Part shown: positions 8,860 to 22,140 of the stretch, one piece after another
Layout: each line of letters starts with the position of its first letter
How positions within the stretch are numbered: position 1 is the stretch's first letter
Origin: Dipteris shenzhenensis
Lineage: Eukaryota > Polypodiophyta > Polypodiopsida > Gleicheniales
Strand: one strand, 5' to 3'
Assembly (NCBI GenBank): GCA_047967505.1
Contig: CM106538.1
Length of the DNA: 64,000 nt
Notes under the pieces: model-generated
The model's input: only the letters and a program-made list of their open reading frames with translations
What the model was told of the DNA's origin: nothing
The model's database searches: none
Program-made: the position numbers and the translations under genes

Positions 8860-11320
8860 TCAGCTCTCAAGTTTAGGGTTGTGGGTGAGCTTTTCTTTGT
8901 CGATGACAGATTGATTTGAACATGCGTATGCTTCGGGCTAAAACTAAGTCATCACAATAGGATTGTCTAGCTATGTGATATTTGTGAATAATTCTCTAAT
9001 GATGAGCTTTATGAATATTTGTGAGTCATTTATACAATTGGTGAGCCTCAAGATTTGATAGCATCTGTTTTCGTTATTAGTGATTGGCCTTTGGTGTTAA
9101 ATTGTGTTCCTCCATAAAGAAAATATAGGAATTGTGTGACAAAAGTATCAAAGTGACAATGTTATCATGGTTCTCTCGATGTAGGACTCACCTGCACAAC
9201 CTTGAGTCATGGTCATGCACACATAGCCTTACAAGTCTTGTCAATGTGTTTGTGGTTTGGTAGTTGTAGACATACACGCTTTGATTTTTATTTTTTTTAA
9301 TGGATCATTGATCTTCTCGTATGTTTTGTGGTACCTTTTAATTTGCCTTTTGGTTTCTTGAGCAATAATGCTTACACAAGCTTAGCTTAGTAGATGAAGA
9401 GGGAGAACTTATGTTTTGCTCATTGGTTATTGGGGCTATAAGGAAGCCAAAATGGCTTATTATCGTAGGTCTCTTGACAAGTAAAAATGTTGGTAAAGGG
9501 TTGTTAGATACTTTGGAAATGCAAGAGTTAAGGCATTGTTGCTTCAGATGTAGTCCATAGCTTTGCAATTGCTTACATAGAAGCATGAGTGTGAAGTATC
9601 ACAAAAGAGAAGACCCAATCCCGCAACATCGTTTGGGAAACTGCATTCAAAGACTAGTTGGTTCTAGATGTCTCGCATCATGTGTTCAATCAGTGAACAT
9701 GGTTCTCAAATATCTCAGGAAACTTTTGGAATGCTGTGGAGATGCAAGAGTTAAGGTGGTGTTATTTCAGATTAGTGCATAGTTTTATGATACCTTATGA
9801 GAAACTGTGAGCATGAAGTGTGGAGATGGGAGGAGGTTTTCTTTTCCAACACCTCAATAAGAGTCATAGTCACTCATAGACATTACTCATCATGATATTC
9901 CTAGGGTGGTATCCCCCTCTAAATATTTGCCAAGGCCAAGTAGTAAATTAGGACAATGAACAAGGCCTAGCATGACACATTGCACAAGATATTAATCATG
10001 GGCCGATTGAAATGTCATGCTCACAGACGTTTGATGTCTAAGTCTAATCTCCTTTTAGAGCTCATATCTAGAGCTGAATGGCTGTGCAGGTTGAAGGCAT
10101 ATGAACCTTGAATGTCATTTGTGACATGTTTCGAATGTACATAACTTTGCGATTGTTCACATTAAAGCATAAGCATGAACATGTACAAAAACTGACATTT
10201 AATAAAATTTCTACATGCTATAATTATGAAATAGCAGTTCAACTAGCCTTTAGGACTAATTTTAGGCAGTTTAGTCTATAAATGGACAAATCACATATTC
10301 TGATTAGATTTTGACCTATTAAAACCGATTATGTGTAATAGTAAACTTTATTCTATCAGGTTAGAAAATGCACTTTAAATTGGTAGCAGTGAGTTGTGCA
10401 TGAAGTGTGGTGAGGGAGTGGAGGGTTGGCACGTGGCTGCATGCTGTGTAGATACGTAAGCACTGAGCAACATTTGAGAGGGCCTCTCCACATCTCGCTG
10501 AGGCTGGGGAGGCTACCCATTCAGCATTGGATGGTTTCAAGGGAAGAACATCCCCGTGTGTCTACCTTGATGAGCTGCAGGTAGGAGCCAACCGGCTGCA
10601 CCTCCTGGAACTTACTTTGTAGGTTTCCAGCACTTGGGCATGAAGGCAGTTCTTGGCAGTTTGAGAGAATCAATACTCCATTCTACCAGTTCAGCTACTC
10701 CTATAGTGGAATGCTAGGCTGGAATCTAGAAAATCTAGGCAGCAAGGGTAGTAGTCTACTGCCAAGAAAGTGGCATCACTCAGCATTTTACAAGCGCGGG
10801 GCTGCTAAAGGTCCTGCTAGTAGGGCTCCCCAAGCACCACTCGCTGGTGCGGGGAGGCCCTCTCAGCCCCATACTTTTATGGTTGTGATGACTCAATTTT
10901 GAAATATTGAAGCATGCGTGGTTTTAAAAAGCCCACGGCTTCCTTCTATGGATCAACTGTGACAACCAGATTGGAATGGTACGGAGCGAATATTTCAAGG
11001 CAAGCCTCATTATTTTAGAGCATGCATTGTCTTTGTCTTTTCTTTTAAAAATGCAGGCAATTCTGGAAGCTTTAACTGCAGGGAAAGAAGGCATCTGTGA
11101 ACTTTGAAGGCTGTTGAATGTTCTGCAGGGAAAGAAGGCATCTGTGAACAGGAGCTCTCATCTTGGGATGAGTTTTACAAATTTACACTATCCGTTTCAG
11201 GGACCTCAACAAAATCTTCAATCAATGTCGCTTCCATTCCACCGCATTTACGAGTTGTCTCATTCCCGTAGCTCTCCCCACGGGTTGATAGACTAAAACA
11301 CAAGGATCCCGTTCGGAGGG
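8860..11320. other. gene-poor stretch with diverged internal repeats
   Basis: No coding region recognised. A segment with GCAAGAGTTAAGG ... AAGCATGAGTGTGAAG at about 9515-9600 recurs in diverged form at 9730-9825, and a weaker third copy lies near 10138-10180. A 25-bp block starting GCAGGGAAAGAAGGC is directly repeated at 11078-11102 and 11126-11150. The rest shows nothing I can identify. Confidence 0.5.
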
Positions 11321-12112
11321 ACGTTGAAATTAACCAGCTTGTATAACACGACATTAAACAATGGTGTGTGTAGGATTTCTAGTGTTTCACTTTATGGCGT
11401 CCTTCAGCTCCAATTCTTTCGCTTGCAGTCGGCCCGTTTGAATGATCTCCTTCGTCATGATCAGTACCAGTACAATTGTAGTGATTCTTCCACTATCGAC
11501 CTGAGCCTCTTCCCTAGCAGCTTCGTCTTCGGAGCCCAAACTATGGCGGTGAAGGTATCCTTAGTCAGCTCCACTATTAGAATATACCGCTTGCTCCCAC
11601 CCAGAAAGAAGAAGGGAGGAAGCGTGTCCGGCCGTGTGCTATTGTTTGCTTCTCGAGTGAGAAATTGTTTGCACCGGATGTCTGAACGGTCTGGAAATTG
11701 AGTGAAGAGTCGAGAGTCGCACACTTCAACAGTTCTAATGAGTCACCTTCTAACACGAACGAACGGATGCATTAGTTGTTTTAGTTGCATGATTGAAACC
11801 CGGCTGCTTCTGACGGAAGAGTAGTTTCTAAAATTTTGTAGAGCAAGCGTTGTGAATCCACTAGTGCGCCGGGTTGAGTGCTGCATGAGGGAAGAATTGT
11901 TGCTTTGGTTGGACGAGAATTCTCGCAGGGTACTTCCGCAATGAGTCGATTCCAAATTTTCGGAATGAGTATCATAAATATCGTAACAAGTTGACAGATT
12001 ACTAAAGTGGGTTCAGAATTGTTTGAATTGATGCTTATCCATTGTGCACTCGACGCATCGCCTGGTCTGCTAGATGAGTAATGTTGTGAATGAAATCCGG
12101 CGTTAGAAGTCC

Positions 12113-12245
12113 GCAATCGATGGTTCGTTAGAAAGGCAGTGCTCTCCTTACACTTTCGTAAAAAAGTGTTAGCACTGCCTGCAATTGATGGTTTGTTGGT
12201 TTGTTAGAAGGGCAATGCTCTCCTTACACTTTCGTAAAAAAGTGT
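12113..12245. repeat. 66-bp tandem duplication in a GH1 intron
   Basis: A block starting GCAATCGATGGTTCGTTAG and ending in CTTTCGTAAAAAAGTGT is repeated almost exactly at 12113-12170 and 12181-12244. It lies between GH1 exons 1 and 2. Confidence 0.85.
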
Positions 12246-15196
12246 CCCTCAATTGTATTGGGCCAAGTCTCCCTTTGTTTCTAAAGTGCTCATGCTGCCT
12301 TCTATTTTTAGCACGACCCCTCAATTTTATTGATGCCCATTGCCCAAGCTACTCGCCTCTCTCTCACTCCCCGCCCCACCATACATATTCCAACGCTGTT
12401 TGTTGAAAGGGTGAATGCGTTACATAGTTGTTTGCACTGACTGCGCTTGTTTGCACCGAGTAATAAATTATGTAATTATACCCCTCTGCGGCTGTTTGAG
12501 ATTGGAATTAATTTGAACTTTTTTTAAAATTTTAAACATGAACGTTCTCGGTCTAGTCCTTAATCACGATTTCTACTTTAATTTTTCCTCCACGTTCCAT
12601 AGCACGAAGGTGCTTCTCCAGCTCCGGGCAAAGGCGACAGTATTTGGACACCTACGCGGCGTCTTCTACCTGTAATTTCTCCTAGCGGTTCCCTCAAATT
12701 GCGATTTTAAGTTTCCATCAGACCATCAGGAGAAGATTACATGATTCTAATTGCGGATGTTTGCGGTTTGCAGCTCCGGTGGCTGACGGTAGCACACCAG
12801 GCAGTGCTGGTGACCATTACCATCGCGGTCGGGTGAGATATTGCTCGCGCACGGCTTCAAGTGCGCCCGACAGATACCGAAGTAATTTTCCTGTAGGAGT
12901 CTACACGGCCTCCATAAAAACTAAATATTCTGGGCGTCCACCTCCTACTTACAGCGCGCCGTTCCTTCAACTCCCTTGTTTCTGTTCAGGAAGATATAGA
13001 ACTCCTGTCCGACATGGGAATGGATGTATATCGATTTTCGATCGCCTGGATAAGGATCTTTCCAAGTTCGTTACGTTACTTTACACAGACTTAATCCATA
13101 GGCTAATCCATTCATGTAAATAGCTGAGACCTACTCCCGAGTCAGGCTCATAATTGATATTCAAAACTATTTACCTGCGCAGATGGATCTGGAGAAATCA
13201 ACTAGGAGGCTGTACAACCCTATATCGATGTCATTGACCTCCTTCTAGACAAAGGTGATCGATTTAGCTAAGCTGAGTGTAGCTTTCGCTATTCACCACG
13301 CACATTTATTTTGAAATTACATCACTCACATATTTGTAACGAGTACAGGTCTCTCGACCATCCGCAGGCTCTCGAGGACTCCTACGGCGGGCTCCTGAGT
13401 CCGTCCTTTATGTAAGATACTGTAATGTCCTGGCCTCTTGACGCAATATTGTCCTCTTGTATCTTCGTGTGTGCTCGTCCTTGGCATTTTCAGTACTGAC
13501 GCTTTTCATGTCTTTGAATTATGTAGAGAAGGTTTCGTTATATACGCCAATGTCTGCTTCAGTTCCTTCGGAGATCGGCTAAAGCTATGGATAACTATGG
13601 ACGAGCCCAATGACTACGCTGTTTTAGCATTTGCTTCTAACCAAGAACCGCCAGGACGGTGCAGTACTTGCACTGCAGGAAACTCATCAACGGAGCCCTA
13701 CATTGTGGGTCATAATGCCCTGCTTGCGCACGCAGCTGTTGTGGAACTATACCGAGCAAAAGACCAGGTGATCGGATCGGAGGTGGTAACTGGTAAAACC
13801 TCCTTGCAAAATCGCATAGTGACATGTCAAAAAACTAACGCGACTGTACTCACACCTGACAGGCTACTCAGCAAGGTCGCATTGGCATAGCATTGTGGTT
13901 CGTATGGTACGAGCCCTTGACTGAGAGTGCACAGCATGTGGCAGCGGCGAGGACGGCGATCGACTTCTTTACTGGGTGGTGAGTATAATATCAAATTGTA
14001 GATCCATGTAATCAATTTAGAAAACCTGAAATCTTTAGTGAAAGCGAAGCTTATGCCGCAGGATGCTTGAAAAACGTTTGTTTTTTGCAACTTTTTGCAT
14101 TCCATATCTCAATTCAACAGCTCGCAAAGGCGCCGCAGGGTGCTTCCAATCCGTTAAGTTTTGGCAGGCTCCGCATTCTGTATTATCAATTCAATGGTTG
14201 CGATGGTGATGAGGCCAGAGATCTAGATGCAGCTGATGAGGTTTTTGCATCCGATAGTGTGGCGATAGCTCCAGAGTCGATGCGGAGCGCGGTGGGCGAG
14301 CGGCTACCAGAATTCAGAGAAGAAGAGATAGAGAGAGTGCGGTATTCGGTTGATTTTCTGGGACTGAACATCGCCACTGCGGCGTACGCCTACGATGGGA
14401 CGGCCGTGCCGGATGCTAACAGCACGGGATTTTATCAAGACATGCGGGCAAGCTTCACAAGTAGGCTTTCCTATCAACCTCCTTTCATGTTGGACACTCA
14501 CGACCAGCAGGACAGAATCTGCTGGTGGAAATATAAAAATGAAAAATAGTTCCCTGACAAGTTATTTTTGGGAGCATTTGAATTATTTTACAGTTGATGC
14601 CTTATTGGAAGCCCTCGTCCACCAGTACTCTAGAAACTTTTTGCGTCAAGTACTTCCGAAACTTTCTACGGTCTCTCAATAAGCGCAGAGCAATGACTCT
14701 TTCACGCTTATTTGATCTTCTAAAAGAAAAGTGCTAGAAATTGTTAGCAATCACGCTAGGAGTATTTCTCGGGAGTATGTAAATACATATTTATTTTTAT
14801 ATATTTCTCTATCGGTTTAACATGTAAGCTACTTAGCATGTGAAAAGTTCGAAATTTCTTGGGTAGGCATTATTAGACGTTAGAGGGGGCTTTATCATTA
14901 ACTAACTTATGACTATCTAGACTATCATTGAAATAACAATAGATGGAGAATGTAAGTTTTATCAAGCAATTTGTTTTCATATTTGAAAGGCTTTGCTTTC
15001 ACTTTCAAAAAATGTTCATTATTCGTTTATTTTGTTTATTATGTAGATTATCGTGATGGAGAAGCAATTGGAGAATTTCTTGAGGTAAGGCACACACAGC
15101 CTTTGTTAAGATAATGAAAAGACCTGTTACCAAAATTGGTCCATAATTAGGTGGGCAAGCTTCCTTGGACCTACGCTAATTGTGGCTTTGGGTAAT

Positions 15197-15345
15197 TGTA
15201 GGGGTTAACCCTTACTAGTGAGACTAAACACAAAAACCACCACCTCGAGTAGACACTGACTAGTAAGACTAACTCTGGGGGTTAACCCTTACTAGTAAGA
15301 CTAAACACAAAAACCACCACCTCGAGTAGACACCGGCTAATCAGT
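15197..15345. repeat. 79-bp tandem duplication in a GH1 intron
   Basis: A block with GGGGTTAACCCTTACTAGT ... CACCTCGAGTAGACAC is present twice in a row with few differences. A second small duplication (GAATCTCTTATTAGTAGT) lies at 15756-15830. Both are in the large 3' intron of the GH1 pseudogene, which otherwise shows no coding features. Confidence 0.8.
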
Positions 15346-17246
15346 GGGTTTTTGGCCCTCAGCAACCAACTAAAGTCTCAAAGGTTCACTTTCAAAAAGG
15401 CCCGAATACTGCCTACCCTGTCTCTACCAACACCTTAGACTAGGCTTAGACTCGTGGACTCGAACATTATGAAACTCCCAAATAGCAAGCAAGAAAGCTG
15501 ATTGTAGGAACGGATCACTAAGCAGCTCCCAAAGTTGAAAGGAGTCTAGACACATCTCCCATCAGAGCCAACCACCAATTTGCACCAGTAAAACTTTGCC
15601 ATGATTCCTACTTTCCTAATCGCCACCTCCAAGCCCTTCCGAATTTCCCTTGCAACATGCCGATTCCACATTAGTTTGGAAGAAGTGTGCGGTAGGTATT
15701 GTTGTGCCCTTAACAATAGAATTCATGCTGGTGTGGTAAGTTGCATGTCTTTCCTGAATCTCTTATTAGTAGTGATAGTATGCTTGTAGATATCTATGAA
15801 TCTCTTATTAGTAGTTATGGTATGCTTGTAGACGTCGAATCAAGCTGCAATACCATGGAGTATGCGGAGCATCTTGAATTATGTGACCAAAGAATATTCA
15901 AGCTCCATTTCAATTTATATAATAGAAAATGGTGAGAATTATCATAGTCTTGTACATGTTCTCGTGTGAAATATTCCATGTAGAATAGATGATGGGTACA
16001 ATTCAAAACAATTGTTACATTTTAGCGTAGCGTCATTATGTGAGCATCATCACATGATTATGAATTGTGTATAGGTTCATGCTCATGAATACTCCCAAAA
16101 ACAAGGCTTTGATTTTGTGTATTTGACAAAACTACGCATTTCCATATTGCATGATGGGGATTGGAGAGCAATTCCTTAGAAGACACCTTGAATGATCTGG
16201 AGTGCATTGGATATTTTAATGCTTATCTAACCTGCCTTTTAGAAGGTATAAGGTATATCAAATATCACTTTTTTGTGTTTAAGAAATTGTATAATGTTTC
16301 AAGATCATTAAGTAAAATAATATATTTTAATTACTTTTACTCAATGTAATAATTTCTCTTGTAGGGATGGAGCAAAGGTTGAAGGGTACTTTGCTTGGTC
16401 ATTAATTGATGGGTTTGAGTATGTTTTAGGCCAATCAATACGATTTGGTCTCCATTATGTGGATTCATCATTCAAGAGGTACAAAAGGGCATTATCCTTA
16501 TGGTTTGCATAGGGTATAACAAAAAGGAAATACCAGTAAAAAGTTAACTAATGACACCACTTATCACTATATACAATGACCATGATTAGCATCATGCAAT
16601 ATTTATTTGAAGGAGTTTACCTTCATTCATTTTAAATTGTTGATAGGATCCATATAGTATAGGCACCCCTAATATCATTCGCTCTTCTTCACAATGTGCT
16701 ATGCATTTTCTTATCCCCCTTTGCATGCATAAGTTGGTCCATTGGTAATTCAAATTATTCTATTGGGGAATATAGATGAATAGTATTTGGAAATTTTCAT
16801 AGAGCTTATAAATAGAACAAAATTGCTTCTCCTTGCACCAAGTGCAACTATTTAAAATATCTATTACTTTCATTCTCAATATGGATAGCCTATCTCTAAA
16901 GCTTCTCTAAAAGGGTCCACGTTTAAATGTATTCTTTAAGTAAAACATCATACTATAGAAATGATATCATTATTCCCTCAAAGACATCTTGATGTACAAA
17001 ATGTTCCCAATATTAGTTCCTCTCTTTGTCTTTAGGGATTTGCGGCGGTATTAAAACGTTTTGAATGTGGAGTTTTGGGAAAGACAAGAAGCATAAGAAA
17101 GAGGATAAACAAAGCTACAAAGAAATTTGTAAGTTTTGTTGTGGTTCAAAGCCACTGTAAATGAAAGACAAAGATTGATGTTGTACTTCCTCAACCACGA
17201 GAGATTGTTGGGCTTATTCTGAAACCACCAACTTGCTGAACATCCA

Positions 17247-17832
17247 CTAGAGTTTTTGCAACTTGGCAAAACACGTTTCGGAACAAACTATATAATATTG
17301 GATCGTTTGCTCAAGCTACAAAGAGTTGTAATGGAGACATTATTCAGTGTAGAAGCTAACGAGTGGATAGCTAAGTCAATGTCACAAAATGCCCGTAACG
17401 AAATCAAAGAGATGAAGCAAATCGCTCACAGTGTTGGCTTTTAGAAGAGAATAGTTGATGTGGCCAATGCAATGAGGCCGGTATGGTTTACCATTCAAAA
17501 ACTAGACTTGAAAGGTCCAAGTTTGGGCAGTGCTTACATGGCTTGGTGGACTACTAAGTCAGACCTATTGAAGGAAAATAGAAAATTCACATGTGATGGC
17601 ATTGGCTATAGCACCAATCGTCGTGCCACTTTGTAGAAGATGTTTTGAAAGAGATGAAATCATGCTCACAATGACCTTCACTATGTTGTTCATATTTTAA
17701 ATCCTCAATGGTTGGAGTATCGTTTGAAAATATTAGAACACTTTGGCATAATCTCTTGGGATGATTTTTTGAGGATACCGATGAATATGCTATGCTGCTG
17801 TTGTCAGGGATTTATCCACTTTTTGAAATAGG
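17247..17832 (+). pseudogene. hAT-type transposase fragment, decayed
   Basis: Translation from about 17256 gives LGKTRFGTNYIILDRLLKL, the block before the RNase H insertion domain of hAT transposases. A typical internal stretch follows (KRIVDVANAMRPVW, KLDLKGPSLG, AYMAW), then HNDLHYVVHILNPQW about 200 bp further on. Stops at about 17443 (TAG where Trp is expected) and near 17635, plus frameshifts, disable it. The dimerisation end is cut at 17833 by the LTR of Copia-B, and the N-terminal BED/zinc-finger region is missing or unrecognisable. Terminal inverted repeats were not found. The segment 16513-17246 shows no other gene. Confidence 0.68.
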
Positions 17833-17965
17833 TGTTGAGAGAGAAGAAGAAGAGATGATAGACACACCAAATAGACTCACAAAGATTGATTCATATTGAT
17901 CACTAGTTACATATATATAGGTGAGACCTAGTTCAAGTTAAGGCAAGCTATATATAGCTCTAACA
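17833..17965 (-). repeat. 3' LTR of Copia-B (133 bp)
   Basis: On the minus strand it runs from TGTTAGAG to CTCTCAACA, with matching terminal inverted repeats. It lies next to a polypurine tract (GAGCGGGGG, 17966-17974) at the end of the Copia-B coding relic. It is short for a copia LTR, so partial deletion is possible. Confidence 0.7.
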
Positions 17966-20115
17966 CCCCCGCTCAAACAAAGGTCTCTAGCTACGAATGA
18001 AAAAAACCCTTGGGGAGCACAAGGGAAAACCCGAGCTCCTATATACAAGTATACAAGTTGATCATTTGTACAATTATTTACAAGACTTATGTAATGCAGA
18101 TGTGCATTTATATACAAAAGGTCACCCATGGATGTGTTAATCTTGGAGGAGAGAAGCTACAAGAACTCCAAGTTCTGATCATAGCACTGTGAAGCGTGCC
18201 TCACTAAGTCCTTTAGTGAGAATATCTGCAATCATTTGAGAAGTGGGACAATGTTCAATCATTATCATCTTTTTCTTCACTTCATGTCTGACATAATGGT
18301 AATGAACAACAATATGTTTGGATTTGTTATGCTGAACATAGTCTTTAGCCAGACTTATGCCACTTTGATTATCACATCTAAGAGGAGTACTAGATGATGG
18401 AGGATGACCAATATCTACAATCAATTGTCGTAGCCAAACCAATTCTCGAGCTGCTAGAGAAGACACTACATACTCAGATTCTATGGTAGAAACAACAACA
18501 CAATGTTGCTTCTTACTTGCCCAAGAGACCAAGCAAACATTGATAAAGAAGCAATTACCACTTGTAGACCGCATAGAGAAGTGAGAGCTTGCCAAATCTA
18601 CACCTGTATATCCCAAAAGATCAAGAGACATCACAGAAGATGATTTTGTATGACGTCGATAAACTAATCCAAAATCAGAAGTTCCTTTCAAATACTTTAG
18701 AACAAGTTTTGCTGCAGATCAATGTTGCATTGAGGGAGCAGCCAGATATTGACCTAGAAAATTGGTAGTAAAAAGAATATCTGGTCAAGTATTCAAACCG
18801 ACAAACTGTAGGCAACCAACACGATTGTCATAAGGTTGATGTGAAACCTCAACATCATGAGTCAATCGAGTATTTTTGACAGAGCTCACAAGACAAGGAG
18901 TGGTCGCAGAGTGAGCATTCGTCAAGCCAAACTTTTGAACTGCATCTTGAATGAATTTTGTTTGTCAAAGTAGTAGAATTTCCTTATGACGAAATCGCTG
19001 AACTTGAATGCCAAGACATAAATGAATGTCACCAAGATCAACCATATCAAATGCTGAGGATAAGATTTTCTTGACATGTTGCAAGAAATTGAGATTGTTG
19101 GAAACAAGTATGGTGTCATCCACATAAAGAGCAAGAATGACAAAAAGAGCACCATCACATTTGGCATATAAGTTGGGATCAGAGAAACAAGAGTTGAAAC
19201 CTTGAGATGTTAGAAACTGATCAATTTTCATGTACCAAGTACGAGAAGCTTGTTTTAGACCATAAAGAGCACGATGAAGGCGACAAACAAGATGGTCCTG
19301 ACCACGTATTATGAACCCTTCTGGTTGCTCCATATAAATCTCCTCTTTAAGATCTCCATTAAGAAAAGCAGTTTTCACATCCATTTGATGAATCTCCAAA
19401 TCAAATTGAGTAGCAAAAGCCAAGAGTACCCAAATACTTGTGCTACGAACAACGGGTGGAAAAGTAGCATGATAATCAACTCCTGCAATTTGTGAGTATC
19501 CTTTTGTAACCAGACGAGCTTTAAACTTACCAAAAGGACCATCAGCTTTAGTTTTGGTTTTATAAACCCACTTGCATTTGATAGGAGAGTGACTAGGAGG
19601 TAGTTCCAATAAGAACCCATGTACCTTTAGAGATCAAAGAATCATATTCAGCTTCCATTGCCTCTTGCCATTGACTCTTTTGTGCAGAAGAGATAGCTTC
19701 TGTATAAGTAGTAGGGTCTTCATGAGCAGCCATTGCATGATCAATGATTTCAAAGTCATCAACACAATCATGAGTAGCTCCATGTTCAAAATCAATAGGC
19801 AGATCAACATATATATCAACACTATCATCAGAGGCCTGTGTATGTGCAAGATCCAAATCAATATTGTCAACACATTGCTCTGCAGATGGAGTAGCAGTGA
19901 TGCCATCAGATGAATGAGTAGTAATGACATCAGAAGTGGAATCATTATCAAATAGAAAAGAAAAGGTAGACAGTAAGGACTCAGTGTCCTCTGCATCCTC
20001 GGTAGATGTCTCACTAGAAGTGGACTCTCACAAAGAACACTCAAGAGAACTCTCAATCGCTCAATCTCTCACACTCTCTCATATGGATCACAATGCCTCA
20101 GCAGAAGGCAAGGGA
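17966..20115 (-). pseudogene. Copia-B: reverse transcriptase-RNase H relic of a second copia element
   Basis: Minus-strand pol 3' half. It has an acidic linker (about 19640-20050), an RT opening with CKWVYKTKTKADG (19560), QMDVKTAFLNGD (19370), LYVDD (19120) and RNase H with VSWASKKQ, STIESEYV and RCDNQSG, ending ADILTKGL (about 18180). Frameshifts near 19600, 18965 and 18700-18920 break it into pieces. The first Asp of the RNase H TDAD block reads Gly. Gag, protease and integrase are absent, so a large internal deletion removed the 5' half. It is a different lineage from Copia-A, with clearly diverged protein and LTR. Confidence 0.88.
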
Positions 20116-20384
20116 GCTTTCATACAATGACAAAATATGAACAGGGGAGAGGAGAAGAGTGGAGATGAGGAGAGAGGGCACAGCTAGAAAGCACACCACA
20201 AATGACTATTTGTACACTAGATATAGTTGAAAAAATAGAATATATACAAACCCATTTAGGGTTAGGGTTAGGGGATCTAACCCTTTCCTTTATAGCACTC
20301 TATAAGGTTAGTGCTATGCACATATGATCACATGATGGTGCTATGCACACGTGATCACATGATGTTGAGCATGAACTCTCAACA
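20116..20384 (-). repeat. LTR-like segment with degenerate tRNA-Met primer site
   Basis: On the minus strand 20384-20128 begins TGTTGAGAGTT and ends TTTTGTCA. Next comes TTGTATGAAAGC (20127-20116), 9 of 12 bases matching the plant tRNA-Met primer site. Both termini resemble those of the LARD-like element at 28517-30959. It could be the 5' LTR of the rearranged Copia-B neighbourhood, but it does not match the LTR at 17833-17965, so two elements have probably been joined. Confidence 0.45.
20250..20276. repeat. short telomere-like motif
   Basis: TTTAGGGTTAGGGTTAGGGG, one plant-type TTTAGGG unit followed by TTAGGG-like units. Only about three units, so an interstitial or chance match. Confidence 0.5.
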
Positions 20385-22050
20385 TCTTGTCTTGAGATTT
20401 CATGCGGCACAGTTGAAGTCCAAAGGAAGCAAAAAGAGGAGAAGAAAATTATAGTCACTTCCTATGTGACGTTGTGGATTTCAGTAGTATCCACAGCCAA
20501 AACCACGTTGATTAAGGCAAGTCAAAGCACACAGGTTATAGAAGAAGCTTCCTCACATTTTGGTAGATTTTAAAGAAAAGCCGCTGAAGGGAATACCACA
20601 GACATGCAAGCTATTAACATGTTTGGAGCAAGAAATAATGAGAAGAGCAGCTACAAACGTTGAGGTAAGTAAGAGATCATTTGGGAGGCCTGAGCCTAAT
20701 GGTAAGGCTAAATTATCTTAGCAAAGAACATAGAGAAAAGCAAAGTGCAAGCTTCCAAGTTTCACTAGAGCTTTTCATAGCTGGCTATGGCGAAAAGCAC
20801 CATTTTCCTCAGTAGAGCGCTTTTTCAATTCTTCCTTGATTTAAATAGTCACTATCTTCAGCCACAAAAGCTAACTCATTAGGAACTCATCACGTTAAAA
20901 AGGGTCATTTCTACAAGCGTTAGAGCAATTGACTTTGGTCCGGCTTCATCTTCTAATCACAAATCACGTTAAAAAGGTCATTTGAAAGCTGCTTATAATC
21001 CCTTGGCCAGACACTTGAGGGAAAGGAGCAGACCATTAGTGGTTGCTCACAGAATACATTTGGCCCTACAACAACAAGAATGGTTCAAGGACTTGTAGCT
21101 TTGGAACTGAGGTGAAGCTATTCTCAGCCAAACTATTGCATTGGTCCTCTCTTCAAGAATCCAAACTCCCTTGGGTTCACCATCTCAGATTTTATACGTG
21201 TGCTTTCCCTACCACTGACATTATTCCTCGACGACATCACCAAGAAAAACAGTTCCAAGTTTGTGAGTTGAATACGTAATCGTCTCTTTGCAAAAAAAAA
21301 AAAAAAAACTCTTGAATGCAAGTGTAGAGATTCGAGTATGAGATGCACGCATGATATTTCAATGAACCCACAATGATCCCACAAACATGCAAAACACTGT
21401 ATACATGACACACAAAGCAAGTCACAACAAGCATCTGTGAGACGGCTCTAGTTAGTTTGACCAAACTCAACTAACCTACGCTAGGTCAATCTAACTACAC
21501 CTAACGTAATCTAACTAAACTCTAGTTAGGTTCTTGAGGTTTAGTTTTCTAGGACTAAAGATCCTTCACACCTAAACACTAAAGTCCATTTACACATAAA
21601 ATTAAAAGAGGCCTAAATTTCAACCTAAATTTGAGGTACAATAATCCAATCATTTGGCGATCAAATTGGACCCTGTTTGAACCATGGTTTCACACACAAA
21701 AATAGCACGCTACGATGCATTTTTCCAACCCATTGCACACCATTTTGGCATCCCTAGCACTCGCACATTTGTGCCCTCATGTGGGCCTCATTTCGTACTA
21801 ATTCGCTCAAATCTTTCACTATGACCTCTGATTGACAATCCGTTTGCACCGGCACATTTTGCTACACACATGGGACAATCTTAGGCACATTATTAATACA
21901 ACAGTCCCTACAACACTAACACATTGCTAAACCTCCTAACACAACTACATTAACACCCGCACTTGCGATAGAGACACCCTTTGCAACTCTCACCCAATAT
22001 GCATGCAGCTACGCTCCGACCAATGCTTTTGACTCCAATGCTCGCCAAAT
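20385..22050. other. no gene recognised
   Basis: AT-rich DNA with a poly(A) run at 21289-21307, which might mark an old retroposon 3' end. CTAACT/TAGGTTAG-type repeats at 21430-21535 resemble the array at 33136-33470. No protein family could be recognised in any frame. Confidence 0.5.
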
Positions 22051-22140
22051 TTGCATACAACTCTACTACAACCACCGCCTTTGACAATCATATACCATGA
22101 TTCCCCCCATGCAATTCAAGAAATCCCTTTGACTCCTCCA

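Larger units (their letters stand above)
11324..16512 (+). pseudogene. GH1 beta-glucosidase, multi-exon, degraded
   Basis: GH1 enzymes hydrolyse beta-glucosides. Recognisable exons: 11508-11554 (FPSSFVFGA), 12603-12671 (EGAS ... GDSIW), 12774-12832 (ADGS ... GDHYHR), 12990-13065 (DMGMDVYRFSIAW), 13183-13254, 13349-13411 (DHPQALEDSYGG), 13527-13767 (acid/base block WITMDEPN), 13872-13978, 14241-14460 (ESMRSAVGERLPEF), 16180-16252 and 16365-16512 ([14 protein letters not shown], then stop). Most junctions have GT/AG ends, and their phases join correctly to restore conserved GH1 blocks. Damage: a one-base loss near 12648, TAG at 13203 where Gln is expected, loss of about ten codons carrying the LYHW block between 13254 and 13349, and a frameshift near 14265. 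No intact exon with the nucleophile motif (I/V)TENG was found. The 5' end is uncertain: an in-frame ATG lies at 11324, and a separate short signal-peptide-like start at 11394 runs into a stop. A functional gene with sequencing errors is possible but unlikely. Confidence 0.85.

Noticed and set aside
8472-8919. Cys/His/Met-rich ORFs on both strands, resembling metal-binding proteins
   Set aside because: All come from the TG/CATG microsatellite.
14930-15090. GH1 nucleophile exon (candidate IEITIDGE near 14930 and DYRDGEAIGEF near 15047)
   Set aside because: The match to (I/V)TENG needs several changes including loss of the Glu, so it was not counted as an exon.
20250-20276. True telomere or subtelomere
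   Set aside because: Only about three TTTAGGG-like units, embedded in retroelement DNA.
17833-20384. 17833-17965 and 20128-20384 as the two LTRs of one element
   Set aside because: Their sequences do not match beyond the TGTT...AACA/GTCA ends.
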